Origin: Litorivicinus sp.
Lineage (GTDB): Bacteria; Pseudomonadota; Gammaproteobacteria; Pseudomonadales; Litorivicinaceae
DNA: 17,985 nucleotides
Direction of reading: 5' to 3'
Assembly (NCBI GenBank): GCA_018402605.1
Contig: JAGYIK010000016.1
Span: 1-17,985 of the forward strand
Notes under the pieces: model-generated
The model's database searches: none
The model's input: only the letters and a program-made list of their open reading frames with translations
Told to the model about the DNA's origin: nothing
Program-made: the position numbers and the translations under genes
Shown here: piece after piece, positions 8,394 to 16,386 of the stretch
Position numbering within the stretch: the stretch's first letter is position 1
Layout of the letters: the number at the start of each line of letters is the position of its first letter

Positions 8394-9025
8394 AGACCCA
8401 CCTTCGCTTTGTATTCGCAGAGGTCGGAGATCAGACAGTTTCCACAGTCTGGTTTCCGCGCTTTGCACACGTAGCGTCCATGCAGAATCAACCAATGATG
8501 CGCATCCTGTAAGAACTCTTTCGGGATGCGACGCACCAATCGATCCTCGACCTCACGGACGTCTTTGCCCGGCGCAATGCGGGTTCGATTGGCGACCCGG
8601 AAGATGTGTGTGTCGACAGCCATGGTCGGTTCACCAAAGGCGGTGTTTAAGACCACATTTGCAGTTTTGCGACCGACGCCAGGCAGTGCCTCCAGTGCGT
8701 CGCGGGTTCTTGGAACCTCGCCGCCATGGTGTTCGATCAACAGCAAACAGGTTTTCATCACGTGCTCGGCTTTGGAGTTAAATAAACCAATGGTTTTGAT
8801 GCACTCTTTGACCCCGTCAAGACCGAGCGCCAACATGGCCTCAGGGGTGTTGGCCTTGGCGAATAGTTTTCGTGTGGCCAGATTGACCGAGACATCCGTG
8901 GCCTGAGCGGACAACAGGACTGCAATGACCAGTTCAAAGGGCGTGCTCCATTCCAATTCCGTGGTGGGATGGGGGTTTTGCTCCCGCAGTCTTGAGAAGA
9001 TGGCGTGGCGTATATCGGCGTTCAT
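8390..9025 (-). CDS. nth: endonuclease III (DNA glycosylase/AP lyase)
   Basis: Base-excision repair enzyme removing oxidised pyrimidines and cleaving at AP sites. The 211-residue protein has the helix-hairpin-helix LPGVGRKTANVV with catalytic lysine K120, the catalytic aspartate D138 in AVDTHIFRVANR, and the C-terminal [4Fe-4S] ligands C187, C194, C197 and C203 with the canonical C-x6-C-x2-C-x5-C spacing. Residue numbers coincide with the E. coli enzyme. It is the last gene of the rnf unit, as in many gammaproteobacteria. Its ATG overlaps the rnfE stop (ATGA, 9022-9025), indicating translational coupling. It converges on argG. Confidence 0.97.
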   Translation of the reverse strand: MNADIRHAIFSRLREQNPHPTTELEWSTPFELVIAVLLSAQATDVSVNLATRKLFAKANTPEAMLALGLDGVKECIKTIGLFNSKAEHVMKTCLLLIEHHGGEVPRTRDALEALPGVGRKTANVVLNTAFGEPTMAVDTHIFRVANRTRIAPGKDVREVEDRLVRRIPKEFLQDAHHWLILHGRYVCKARKPDCGNCLISDLCEYKAKVGL

Positions 9026-9642
9026 GAGATCTCTCCCGTGGTGCGGACGCGTCGGCTCGTGAAATCAGCGCTTGGTTCGATCTGGCGCTTGGTCTGCACA
9101 AACGACTGAATGACGCGATGCAATGCCACAAGAAGGCCAAGTGCAATAAATGCACCGGGTGGCAAAGCGGCCAGAATCAATGTGTCCGCGAGCGCTTCGC
9201 GGATGACGCCAAGTGCGACCAAGACCAATAAAAAACCAATACCCTGAGCCAATCCATCCAGGGTGCTGACCAGCAAACCTTCACGCCGAGCCAGTGCTTC
9301 AGCCCGTCCGAGAATAAGGCAGTTGGTCACGATCAGCGGGAGGAAGATGCCAAGCGATTGATAGAGCGGATAGTGCAGTGCTTGCACTAGGAGCTCAGCG
9401 CAGGTGGTCAGCGCGGCGATGACGAGAACAAACACCGGTAAACGAATGGGATCTGGGACCAATGTGCGAATCAGGCTAATGGATGCGTTCGATAGGACCA
9501 AGACAAAGAGTGTCGCGAGGCCAAGGCCGAGCGCATTTTCAAAGGTATTGGAGACCGCAAGTAACGGGCAAAGACCTAAAAGTTGCACAAGACCCGGGTT
9601 TTGCGTCCAAAGACCCTGTGCCCAGATTGACTTCAGACTCAT
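9022..9642 (-). CDS. rnfE: Rnf electron transport complex subunit RnfE (RsxE)
   Basis: Integral membrane subunit of the Rnf/Rsx complex, which moves electrons between NADH and ferredoxin or, as Rsx in E. coli, keeps SoxR reduced. The protein is 206 residues from ATG 9642, preceded by GGAG and overlapping the rnfG stop as ATGA; an in-frame GTG lies at 9651. Conserved segments include LVQLLGLCPLLAVSN, YQSLGIFLPLIVTNC, and the distal LPPGAFIALGLL; about six hydrophobic helices are evident. The cysteines in the first and fourth helices (GLCP and TNC), which in the family hold a membrane iron centre together with RnfA, are present. Odd: between VIREA and ALPPGAF the loop is about 27 residues shorter than in E. 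coli RsxE as I recall it. The reading frame is intact, unlike rnfA-D. Confidence 0.94.
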   Translation of the reverse strand: MSLKSIWAQGLWTQNPGLVQLLGLCPLLAVSNTFENALGLGLATLFVLVLSNASISLIRTLVPDPIRLPVFVLVIAALTTCAELLVQALHYPLYQSLGIFLPLIVTNCLILGRAEALARREGLLVSTLDGLAQGIGFLLVLVALGVIREALADTLILAALPPGAFIALGLLVALHRVIQSFVQTKRQIEPSADFTSRRVRTTGEIS

Positions 9643-10236
9643 GGCAACCACTCCATACTCAGATCTTGCTGATCCAAAAAGGCCATCGCCGAGGCGACAG
9701 CCGTGACCACAGCACGTGGTGTGATTGTCGCGCCCGTGAAGCTGTCGAATTGACCCCCATCAGGGCGCACAGCCCAGTCGGCTGGCGCGAGATCACCAAA
9801 ACGGAGCCCATTGAAGCTTAAAATCCAATCGCTTTTGGCGAGATCAATACGATCCCCCAAGCCCGGCGTCTCACGGTGTTCGATTGTACGAAGGCCGACA
9901 ATGCGGCCGGCTTGGTCGATTGCCATGAGCAGTTTGATGCGGCCGCTGTAGCCATCATCCGTGGTGACAGGAACCACCATACCCACCCATTGGTTGCCAT
10001 TGAGGATCGGCGTAATCAGTGTGCCTTGGCCGAGACTGTCCGGTGGTGTCTCAGGCCACTGCACTGGAGTCGGCTGGCCGAGTGCCCCGGCATCGAGCAG
10101 TGGAGCGGCCAATGCATACAGTGCATCAAGCCGCTTTCTTCCTGCGCAGCTCCTCGATCATCGGCGCTGTCCGCATAGACGAACGCCGACGATTAGACTG
10201 GCTGATGCAGCCGAAGAGAGCCAAACGCCAAGTCAT
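9639..10236 (-). CDS. rnfG: Rnf complex subunit RnfG (RsxG), N-terminal end frameshifted
   Basis: Single-span membrane subunit carrying a covalently bound FMN on its periplasmic domain. An uninterrupted frame covers 9639-10112 (157 residues) with TIEHRETPGLGDRI and the flavinylation motif SFTGATITP, whose acceptor threonine codon is 9726-9728. The family N-terminal anchor is missing from this frame. It can be read upstream in other frames: MTWRLALFGCIS from ATG 10236, then ASLIVGV, then APMIEELRRK, each separated by a 1-2 nt shift. ATG 10236 overlaps the rnfD stop as ATGA, so it is the natural start, and the full gene would encode about 199 residues. This is the downstream boundary of the indel-dense segment. 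Confidence 0.87.
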
Positions 10237-11228
10237 GTGCCCCCGCTACCTTGGTGATGGCGGCCGAGCGTCCAGATGCGGGGTCTGGTAATGGTCAACC
10301 TCCGCGGGGAGCCGCGAAGTTCATCAATAAGACCGCAAAGGCGATGGCGTCGGGGGTACTGTCCGTATGTGCGGGATGAGGTAGGTGAGCACCCCACGCC
10401 AATACCAAACCAAAGTCGCCCACGGGGACTGGTTGCACCTGAGACGGGATCAGCGATGAAAAAATGCGGCGAATACAGTGGCTCCAGCCGTCATGTGCAC
10501 CCATACCGGAGTACCGGTATCCGGATCAAATGCGAAAAAATGCAGCCATGACTGCGAGTCCCGCTAAACAACCCACTGGTGCATGCCAAGTCATCACGCG
10601 GCGCGATAAAAAGCCACAGTCCACCGGCGAGGTAAGCGAGCATCACCATTCAACACCCGCTATCAGACCAAGCGTTGGCTAGCAGGGGATGGCTGGCGAT
10701 TTCACCGCGGTGAGGGCCTCGAAGCCGTTTCTGGTACAAGGACAAGGCGGTTGCCCCTGTTGCGCCATCGGGTCGTTCGCCGACAAATGCCATGCGATCG
10801 CCTCCGAAACACCGGGCGGATTCAGTGGATCAATCCAGAGCGTGGTCATCGAGATGGGCGCAGAAATCAGCACCAAGCAATACGCCAGCATCGCCGGGTT
10901 CAGCGGATTTTGGCCAAGTCCCCGTAGAGATGTTTGCCCAGCAAGATCCCTGTTGCGACGGTCACCGCAATCAGCCACCAGGGTGATGCCGGTGGTAGAG
11001 AAAGCGCAATCAGCCAACCTGTGGGCAGTGAGTGATCGCTCAGACGCATCAAAATAGGACGCTTCCTGAGCCACAAACAGAGGCTCGGATGCCCAGGCTA
11101 CGATGCTCGCCATGGCGACGTTCAGAAATACACCCGGTCCATACACCCAGCCTGCGACACACACTTGGGATCAGGGCCAACAAGACCTGTGCCATGACCC
11201 CGATGTTGATTGGTTTGATGGTGTCCAT
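10233..11228 (-). pseudogene. rnfD: Rnf complex subunit RnfD (RsxD), multiply frameshifted
   Basis: Membrane subunit with a covalently bound FMN. The ATG at 11228 follows GAGGAG by 8 nt, and the first segment reads MAQVLLALIPS. After a shift the text continues VAGWVYGPGVFLNVAMAS. A third region contains the family signature GLGQNPLNPAM (10889-10921) followed by helix sequence LISAPISMTT. Near 10477-10494 HMTAGATVFAAFF carries the threonine that is flavinylated in RnfD (codon 10477-10479). Further fragments read VLTYLI, then DAIAFAVLLMNFAAP, then TRPRIWTLGRHH before the TGA at 10235-10233, which overlaps the rnfG start. Net length is 996 nt against about 1,050 in relatives. Many single-base shifts separate these pieces. 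Read literally it cannot give a functional product; the preserved motifs suggest the real genome copy may be intact. Confidence 0.85.
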
Positions 11229-12692
11229 CCGTTGTGCTCCTCGCGCAACCGTCTCGCTTTCGCGAGCAGGTCGCCACTCTTCCACGACGGTCCTCGACGA
11301 CGACGCTCTTGCTCCTCGGCTACGCGCACCATTCGCGCCTGCCGCGCCTCAAAGCGCTGGCGTGCTTGGTCGGGCGATCAGGGTCTGTCATTTCTCTCGG
11401 AGCTGTGCTCGGCCGCTTTGAAACCATGATGCCAGTGGAATATGAGTTTGGGCAGACGACATTACAAGCCGCGCACTCAATGCTGGAAGTCTGCTAGGAC
11501 CCTCATGCGCTGCCGCGCCGATTGCATCGCAGCTCAGCATCTGAAAGTCGTTGTGGTTGAGTTGTACGGGGCACACTTCAGCACAGGCACCGCAACGAAT
11601 ACAGGGCTCAATTGGCTGCTGGATCGGTGGTCGAAGCAAAATACAGTTGGTTGTTTTGACCACGGGATGCGTCGGTCGAATGCAGTGGAAAGCCCATCAT
11701 GGGCCCACCGATGGTTATTTGCCAATTTTGGCTGCGATCCAGACCCGTTTGATGCAGTAATAATGGAAACGGGTGTCCTGATTGAACGATGAGATCTCTG
11801 TGGCGTTGTTACCCGTTTCCCGTCACCGTGGATGATCCGATCTGTGATGGGTCGCCATCTAAACTCTGTGCTGGTGCAGCTAAGGTGCCGGGGTTATGCA
11901 CTAAAATGCCGTGATCGACTGGATGCTGTTGGCTGGTGACTTCGATGGCGAGAGTGTCAACCAAATCAGCTGCCGTTCACCCCCGACGGATACTCGTGTT
12001 GGAACAACGACGATTTCGAAGTCATGCGATGCGTGGACGTCTTCGATGGCACTTTGAAGCGCGCTGAGCGCATTGGGTTTGTTGTCCTGGATACCGATCA
12101 CGACTGTTTGATGCCAAGCGCGCTCGCAAGCGCAGTTGCACCCCGAATGACCCCATGTGGATCCAGTCGCATCAGTGTGTCGTCAGCTGTTAAGTAGGGT
12201 TCACACTCGGCAGCATTGATCACGAGGGTGTGAGTCCGTTTATCCACTTTCTGTGACTTGGAAATCCAGCACCGCCGAGCCCGACGATTCCAGTTGCCAT
12301 GGCGCGTCTACGAATCGCAGCAGCATCCGGGGCTTGGAAGCGGGTCGAGAGTCAGTTTTCGCCCTCTTTGATCTGTCTGTATCTGGATACACGGACTGGC
12401 TGTTGACTCGGGTGAGGAGCGATGTGGCTCGATTGCCACGACCTGACCCGCGCGTGAGGCGGTGTGGATCAGACCACTGACGGTCTGGATAATCGCGTCC
12501 CCTGCGCGACGCGATCACCGACCGACACGAGCGCCTTCGCCGGCACCACCGCCGGAAAATGAATGGAAACAATAAGTGATCCGGCGTTGCAAATTGGTGC
12601 GCTGTTAGTTGCGTTGATTCCGCCTTGTGCATGTCTGGATGAAGAATCCCACCGATCAGCTCATGACTGTGGCGAACACGACACTCAGCCAT
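11229..12692 (-). pseudogene. rnfC: Rnf complex subunit RnfC (RsxC), multiply frameshifted
   Basis: NADH-side Fe-S/flavin subunit, homologous in part to complex I NuoF. The start ATG at 12692 overlaps the rnfB stop; HPDMHKAESTQL follows early. Pieces in different frames, in order: VPAKALVSVGDRVAQG of the barrel-sandwich domain (12546-12499); the glycine-rich GLGGAGFP (12282-12259); AECEPYLTADD (about 12213-12180); GIQDNKPNALSALQSAI (about 12101-12050); IGGPMMGFPLHS (11712-11677); the first [4Fe-4S] motif CIRCGACAEVCP (11603-11568); and the second motif remnant ECAACNVVCP (11478-11449). Next comes an arginine/glutamate-rich tail (RFEARQARMVRVAEEQERRR) typical of the RnfC C-terminus. One cysteine before ECAAC appears lost with an indel. 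The end is uncertain and placed just before the rnfD ATG. Total length, about 490 codons, matches a short-form RnfC. Confidence 0.88.
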
Positions 12693-13249
12693 GGGCGGGC
12701 TCCATCGACGGATTTGTGTCCGAACAGATGATTTTTGGGGCACTGGGTGTCCAAGCATCGGGCGCGGGAGCCCGTGGAATCATTTCGATGCAGTCGACTG
12801 GGCAGGGCGCAATGCACAGATCACAGCCAGTGCAGATCAGGCAACACTGTATGCAGGTTGAGCTTATTGCGCCGAGGATTGTGTCGACTGGGCAGGGTTG
12901 GGATGCACTTTCGTGCAGCCAATGCAGTCTTCTTCGATAATCACTGCGACCCGATCCACGGCGGCGGTTTCCGGGTCTGCATCGAGTGGCAGTGTCGCAA
13001 CACCCAGCAACTCAGCGAGTCGATCGGACGGTCTTCACCGCCCGGGCACCGATTAATGGCTTCCGTGAGCAATCGCCTCGGCGTAGGGCCGACAGCCGGG
13101 ATGCCCGCACTGGCCACACTGGGTTTGCGGTAAAACGGCGTCAATGGATTCAACCAGCGGATTACCATCGACCCGAAAGACGCGAACGGCAAAAAGCTGA
13201 GCAGTGCGCCCCCTGCCAGCGTCAGAGCGGTCAGTGCGAGCGCACCCAT
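12685..13249 (-). pseudogene. rnfB: Rnf complex subunit RnfB (RsxB ferredoxin-like), multiply frameshifted
   Basis: Cytoplasmic Fe-S subunit with an N-terminal membrane helix. ATG 13249 begins MGALALTALTLAGGALLS, then a one-base loss in the A5 run at 13191-13195 (plus strand) shifts to FAVRVFRVDGNPLVESIDA. The four-cysteine motif QCGQCGHPGC is at 13118-13092. After another shift EAINRCPGGE is readable, then LAELLGVATLPLDADPE and IIEEDCIGCTK (first ferredoxin cluster). The partner cysteines (CPVD near 12883-12897) need two further shifts. The second cluster reads TGCDLCIAPCPVDCIEMIP (about 12832-12775), with its first cysteine codon lost in a 2-nt deletion. The stop TGA at 12687-12685 overlaps the rnfC start. 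Net length, 565 nt, fits about 188-190 residues. Identity is secure; the literal sequence is non-functional. Confidence 0.9.
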
Positions 13250-13273
13250 GGCTGGGATTTGCCCAACCCTCGG

Positions 13274-13852
13274 TCACAGCCGAATCATTCCAGAAAACCC
13301 ATAAACGCGAGAGTCGCAAAGCCTGCGGTGATCAGCGTAATGATGCACCTTCAAAGGGTTTTTGGGATGTCCGCGAGCGTGAGGCGCTCGCGGACGCCGG
13401 AAAAGAGGATCAGAACCAATGAGAAACCAAGGGCGGCGCCTGCACTGCAAAATGCGGACTCAGTTAAGCTGTGCGCGCGGCTGGTATTCGGCGCGCGACC
13501 CCTAAGACTGCGCAGTTGGTGGTGATTATTAGGGGAAGGTAAATACCGAGTACGGTGTGCAAAAGCGGCGAGGTCTTTTCAGCGCCAGTTCCGTGAATTG
13601 ACCGCCACAGCGATCGCGACAATAAAAAGCCACGTTTTCAGCCACATGGCCTCGAGCGGGATGAGCAACAGGTTTACGCGCATAGGCGACAACCGAGGAG
13701 AGCGTGAGCACAAAGGTTGTAGCCAATGACATCCCCATGGCGCTATCGAGTCGTGACGAGACGCCCATAAATGGGCAGAGGCCCAGAAACTGAACCAACA
13801 CGAAGTTGTTCACAAGCGCCGCTGAAACAATGATCAGCCAAAGCTCGATCAA
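13274..13852 (-). pseudogene. rnfA: Rnf complex subunit RnfA (RsxA), frameshifted after codon 55
   Basis: Integral membrane subunit paralogous to RnfE. The start is TTG 13852, overlapping the osmC-like stop by four bases (TTGA). The first 55 codons are clean (VNNFVLVQFLGLCPFMGVSS through LTLSSVVAYA). Then the frame shifts: RVNLLLIPLEAMWLKTW, QFTELALK, SPLLHTVLGIYLPLI with TTNCAVLGV, then LTESAFCSAGAALGFSL and VLILFSGVRERLTLADIP, then ITLITAGFATLAFMGF, and SGMIRL before TGA (13276-13274). Although broken at least seven times, the span from start to stop is exactly 579 nt (193 codons), the normal RnfA size, so the indels nearly cancel. The literal frame yields 107 residues and ends at 13529. 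Both membrane cysteine motifs (GLCP, TNC) are intact. Confidence 0.9.
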
Positions 13853-14259
13853 AAGGCCTCCTTGGCCAGCTCAGAATTGACAACGGCCTGTTGTTCAAGG
13901 AGCTTGTGAACGGGGCACTTATTTGCGATGACCAGCAAGCGCTCGCGCTCTTCAGGTGACAAATTGCCCTGAATTTTGATGGTGCGCTTGAAGTGATGAC
14001 CATCTTGACTTGGGGTGTGGATGACTTCGGTCTCCACTTGGTCGAGCGCCATTTTTTTCATGTCGGCGTACATTCGCAGCGTCATATTGGTGCATGCGCC
14101 GAGCGCGGCTGCAACCAGTGCAAAGGGTGATGGCCCCAGATCTGTGCCTCCCATGGATTCCGGTTCATCCATGACAAACTGATGGCCATCGGTGTCGACA
14201 CTATTGAAAAATCGACTGGTGCCTGCTTCAACAACTGAGGCTTGTGTGATGTGTTGCAT
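13849..14259 (-). CDS. OsmC-like family protein (thiol peroxidase-type fold)
   Basis: A 136-residue OsmC-family protein; characterised members reduce organic hydroperoxides or lipoyl-linked peroxides. The two redox cysteines are visible: C56 in AALGACTNMTLRMYA and C115 in ANKCPVHKLL, the latter in the family's typical CPVH context. GPSPFALVAAALGAC is the family core helix. It belongs with the general OsmC/YhfA-like group rather than Ohr, but I would not assign a substrate. The ATG follows the metG stop by 3 nt with AGGA overlapping that stop, and its own stop overlaps the rnfA TTG start. It is therefore embedded in a metG-osmC-rnf-nth transcript. The frame is intact and marks the clean side upstream of the damaged rnf region. 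Confidence 0.93.
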   Translation of the reverse strand: MQHITQASVVEAGTSRFFNSVDTDGHQFVMDEPESMGGTDLGPSPFALVAAALGACTNMTLRMYADMKKMALDQVETEVIHTPSQDGHHFKRTIKIQGNLSPEERERLLVIANKCPVHKLLEQQAVVNSELAKEAF

Positions 14260-14262
14260 ATC

Positions 14263-16296
14263 CTATCGAATCCTTTGTCCTGGCGTGGCGCCCGTATCGG
14301 GCTCAAGTAAGTAGATCTCTTTTCCTCCTGGACCGGCGGCCAATACCATGCCTTCGGAGAGTCCAAATTTCATTTTCCGCGGTGCAAGATTGGCAATCAT
14401 CACCGTGAGACGCCCAACCAAATCCTCAGGTTGGTAGGCCGCTTTGATTCCGCTGAAGACCTGGCGTGTCACACCGCCGCCGATATCCAGGGTGAGGCGC
14501 AGTAACTTATCCGCACCTTCGACCGGGGCGGCAGCCACAATTTTTGCCACTCGCAGGTCCACTTTGGCGAAGTCGTCGATCGAGCACTCCGGTGCGATGG
14601 CCTCGCTCTCCGTGTTGGCTTTGTCGCTGATTTGCTGCATTGGTGCGCTCGCTGTCTCATCGGGTTGGATCATGGCCTCCACATCGCGTATTTCGATCCG
14701 TGTAATCAGTGCGTCATAGGGCCGAATGGTGTGATTGACCAGGATCTGGTCGAGTGTGTCGTACCCAAGGCTTTGGACATTGAGGAACTGAGCCACTTTG
14801 CTTGCCAACATTGGCATCACAGGTTGCAAATACATGACGAGTATCCGAAACGCGTTGAGTGCCGTGGTGCAGATCGGCTGAACCGCTGCCAAGGTGTCGT
14901 CAGATTTGGCCAGTTGCCAAGGCGCCACCTCAGCAATCCATGCATTGACCTCGTCTGCCAGCGCCATAATGTCTCGAGTCGCTTTTGAAAATTCGCGGGC
15001 TTCAAATGCCGCCTGTATCTGCGGCGCTTTGGCTTGTATCCGCGTGACAAGTTCAGGGTTGGCCAGAGTTGATGCTAGTTGACCGTCAAATTTCTTATGG
15101 ATGAATCCGGCCGTTCGACTGGCGATATTGACGAGTTTGCCAACAAGATCTGAATTGACCTTTTGCACAAAGTCCTCGAGCGAGAGATCGATGTCCTCAA
15201 CGCGAGCCGAGAGCTTGGTCGCGAAATAATATCGCAGGTATTCGGGGTCGAGATGATCGAGATAAGTCCGTGCTTTGATGAATGTGCCTCGAGATTTGGA
15301 CATCTTGCGGCCATCAACCGTAACAAAACCATGGACGTTCACCCCAGTGGGTGTTCGAAAGCCGGCCTGCTGGAGCATAGCCGGCCAAAATAAACAGTGG
15401 AAATTTACGATATCTTTGCCGATGAAATGATAGACCTCGGCGTCACTGTCAGGCCCCCACACAACATCGAAATCAAACTGATTGGCATCGCACCATTCGC
15501 GGAATGCGCCCATGTAGCCGATTGGCGCATCAAGCCACACATAAAAGTAGGTGCCGGGATGATCAGGTACTTCGAATCCAAAGTACGGCGCGTCGCGCGA
15601 GATATCCCAGCTCTTTAAACCGCCATCAATCCACTCGGTGAGTTTGTTGGCGACCTCCGGTTGTAAGCGTCCGGAGCGGGTCCACTCTCGCAAAAAATCG
15701 GTGTGTTGGCCCAGTTCAAAAAACAAGTGCTCGGAATCTTTAAGAATCGGGGTGGCACCCGATAGGGTCGACTTGGGGTTTTTCAGTTCACTGGCTTGAT
15801 AGGTCGCGCCACAGGCTTCGCAGTTGTCCCCATATTGATCGTCGACACCGCACTTTGGACACTGACCCTTGACGTAGCGGTCAGCGAGAAACAGCTGTTT
15901 TTCGGGGTCGAACAATTGCGAGATGGTGCGCACAGCGATGCCACCTGCATTTTTTACGCGGTTGTAGATCAGTTCGGAGTAGTATTTGTTGGCCTCGGTA
16001 TGGGTCGATGAGTAATGATCGAATCCGATGTGAAAGCCGTTGAAATCCGACTGATGTTCGGCCTTCACATCGGCGATCAATGCCTCTGGAGTGATCCCAA
16101 GTGATTCAGCCCGAAGCATAATTGCGGTACCGTGTGCGTCATCAGCACAGACATAGACACACTGGTGGCCGTTTTGTTTTTGGAAACGCACCCAAATGTC
16201 GGTCTGGATGTACTCAAGCATGTGGCCTAAATGGATTGATCCATTGGCATAGGGCAGGGCGCTTGTGACGAGAATAGTGCGTCGATTGGTCGGCAC
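14263..16296 (-). CDS. metG: methionyl-tRNA synthetase
   Basis: Class I aminoacyl-tRNA synthetase charging tRNA-Met. I set the start at GTG 16296, which has AGGA about 7 nt upstream and gives 677 residues, the E. coli length; the frame is open 46 codons further but that part runs into the mrp region and is not family-like. Visible: the HIGH-type motif HLGH at 22-25, a zinc knuckle with cysteines 146, 149, 159 and 162, the KMSKS loop at 331-335, and a C-terminal tRNA-binding (EMAPII/Arc1p-like) domain over about the last 105 residues beginning IDDFAKVDLRVAKIV. It diverges from mrp over 90 nt and heads the run of nine minus-strand genes ending in nth. Confidence 0.97.
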   Translation of the reverse strand: MPTNRRTILVTSALPYANGSIHLGHMLEYIQTDIWVRFQKQNGHQCVYVCADDAHGTAIMLRAESLGITPEALIADVKAEHQSDFNGFHIGFDHYSSTHTEANKYYSELIYNRVKNAGGIAVRTISQLFDPEKQLFLADRYVKGQCPKCGVDDQYGDNCEACGATYQASELKNPKSTLSGATPILKDSEHLFFELGQHTDFLREWTRSGRLQPEVANKLTEWIDGGLKSWDISRDAPYFGFEVPDHPGTYFYVWLDAPIGYMGAFREWCDANQFDFDVVWGPDSDAEVYHFIGKDIVNFHCLFWPAMLQQAGFRTPTGVNVHGFVTVDGRKMSKSRGTFIKARTYLDHLDPEYLRYYFATKLSARVEDIDLSLEDFVQKVNSDLVGKLVNIASRTAGFIHKKFDGQLASTLANPELVTRIQAKAPQIQAAFEAREFSKATRDIMALADEVNAWIAEVAPWQLAKSDDTLAAVQPICTTALNAFRILVMYLQPVMPMLASKVAQFLNVQSLGYDTLDQILVNHTIRPYDALITRIEIRDVEAMIQPDETASAPMQQISDKANTESEAIAPECSIDDFAKVDLRVAKIVAAAPVEGADKLLRLTLDIGGGVTRQVFSGIKAAYQPEDLVGRLTVMIANLAPRKMKFGLSEGMVLAAGPGGKEIYLLEPDTGATPGQRIR

Positions 16297-16331
16297 GGAG
16301 TGTTCCTTGTGTCTATGCAAGTGAAACGCGA

Positions 16332-16337
16332 AGTATA
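16332..16337 (-). promoter_or_regulatory. candidate -10 element for the metG unit
   Basis: On the minus strand this reads TATACT, one mismatch from TATAAT, 35 nt before the metG GTG and inside the 90-nt metG/mrp divergent region. No convincing -35 is present at 16-18 bp, so the call is tentative. Confidence 0.3.
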
Positions 16338-16386
16338 CCGGCACTGGCGTGACATTTCGCGGCCTGTCATTGAAACGGAGACTATT

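Larger units (their letters stand above)
10113..13690. other. indel-dense segment covering rnfG 5' end through most of rnfA
   Basis: Over this 3.6 kb no normal-length frame exists on either strand, while flanking genes are intact. Minus-strand translation gives correct Rnf subunits in the correct order, but jumps frame every few tens of bases. Hand alignment to family patterns places at least seven 1-2 nt shifts in rnfA (near 13681, 13602, 13574, 13494, 13361, 13341, 13296) and about eight in rnfB (near 13193, 13064, 13019, 12910, 12899, 12866, 12834 and others). Several coincide with runs such as T5 at 13359-13363, A4 at 13294-13297 and A5 at 13191-13195. This pattern suits uncorrected sequencing or consensus error better than long-term decay; real recent inactivation is the alternative. 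Confidence 0.85.

Noticed and set aside
12793..12897. Exact 15-base direct repeat GTCGACTGGGCAGGG at 12793-12807 and 12883-12897.
   Set aside because: Both copies are the antisense of PCPVD in the two ferredoxin clusters of RnfB, a natural internal similarity of the duplicated motif rather than a mobile or regulatory repeat.
10276..13525. Many 60-180-residue open frames on both strands within the damaged rnf region, for example 12240-12758 (-), 10679-11164 (-) and 12986-13525 (+).
   Set aside because: The minus-strand ones contain fragments of Rnf subunits joined to out-of-frame sequence. The plus-strand ones are antisense to these and have no family-like content or ribosome sites.
10113..13690. 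Programmed frameshifting or a novel split-gene system in rnf.
   Set aside because: Dozens of breaks without recurring slippery motifs or spaced stimulators cannot be programmed; the sites look like random small indels.
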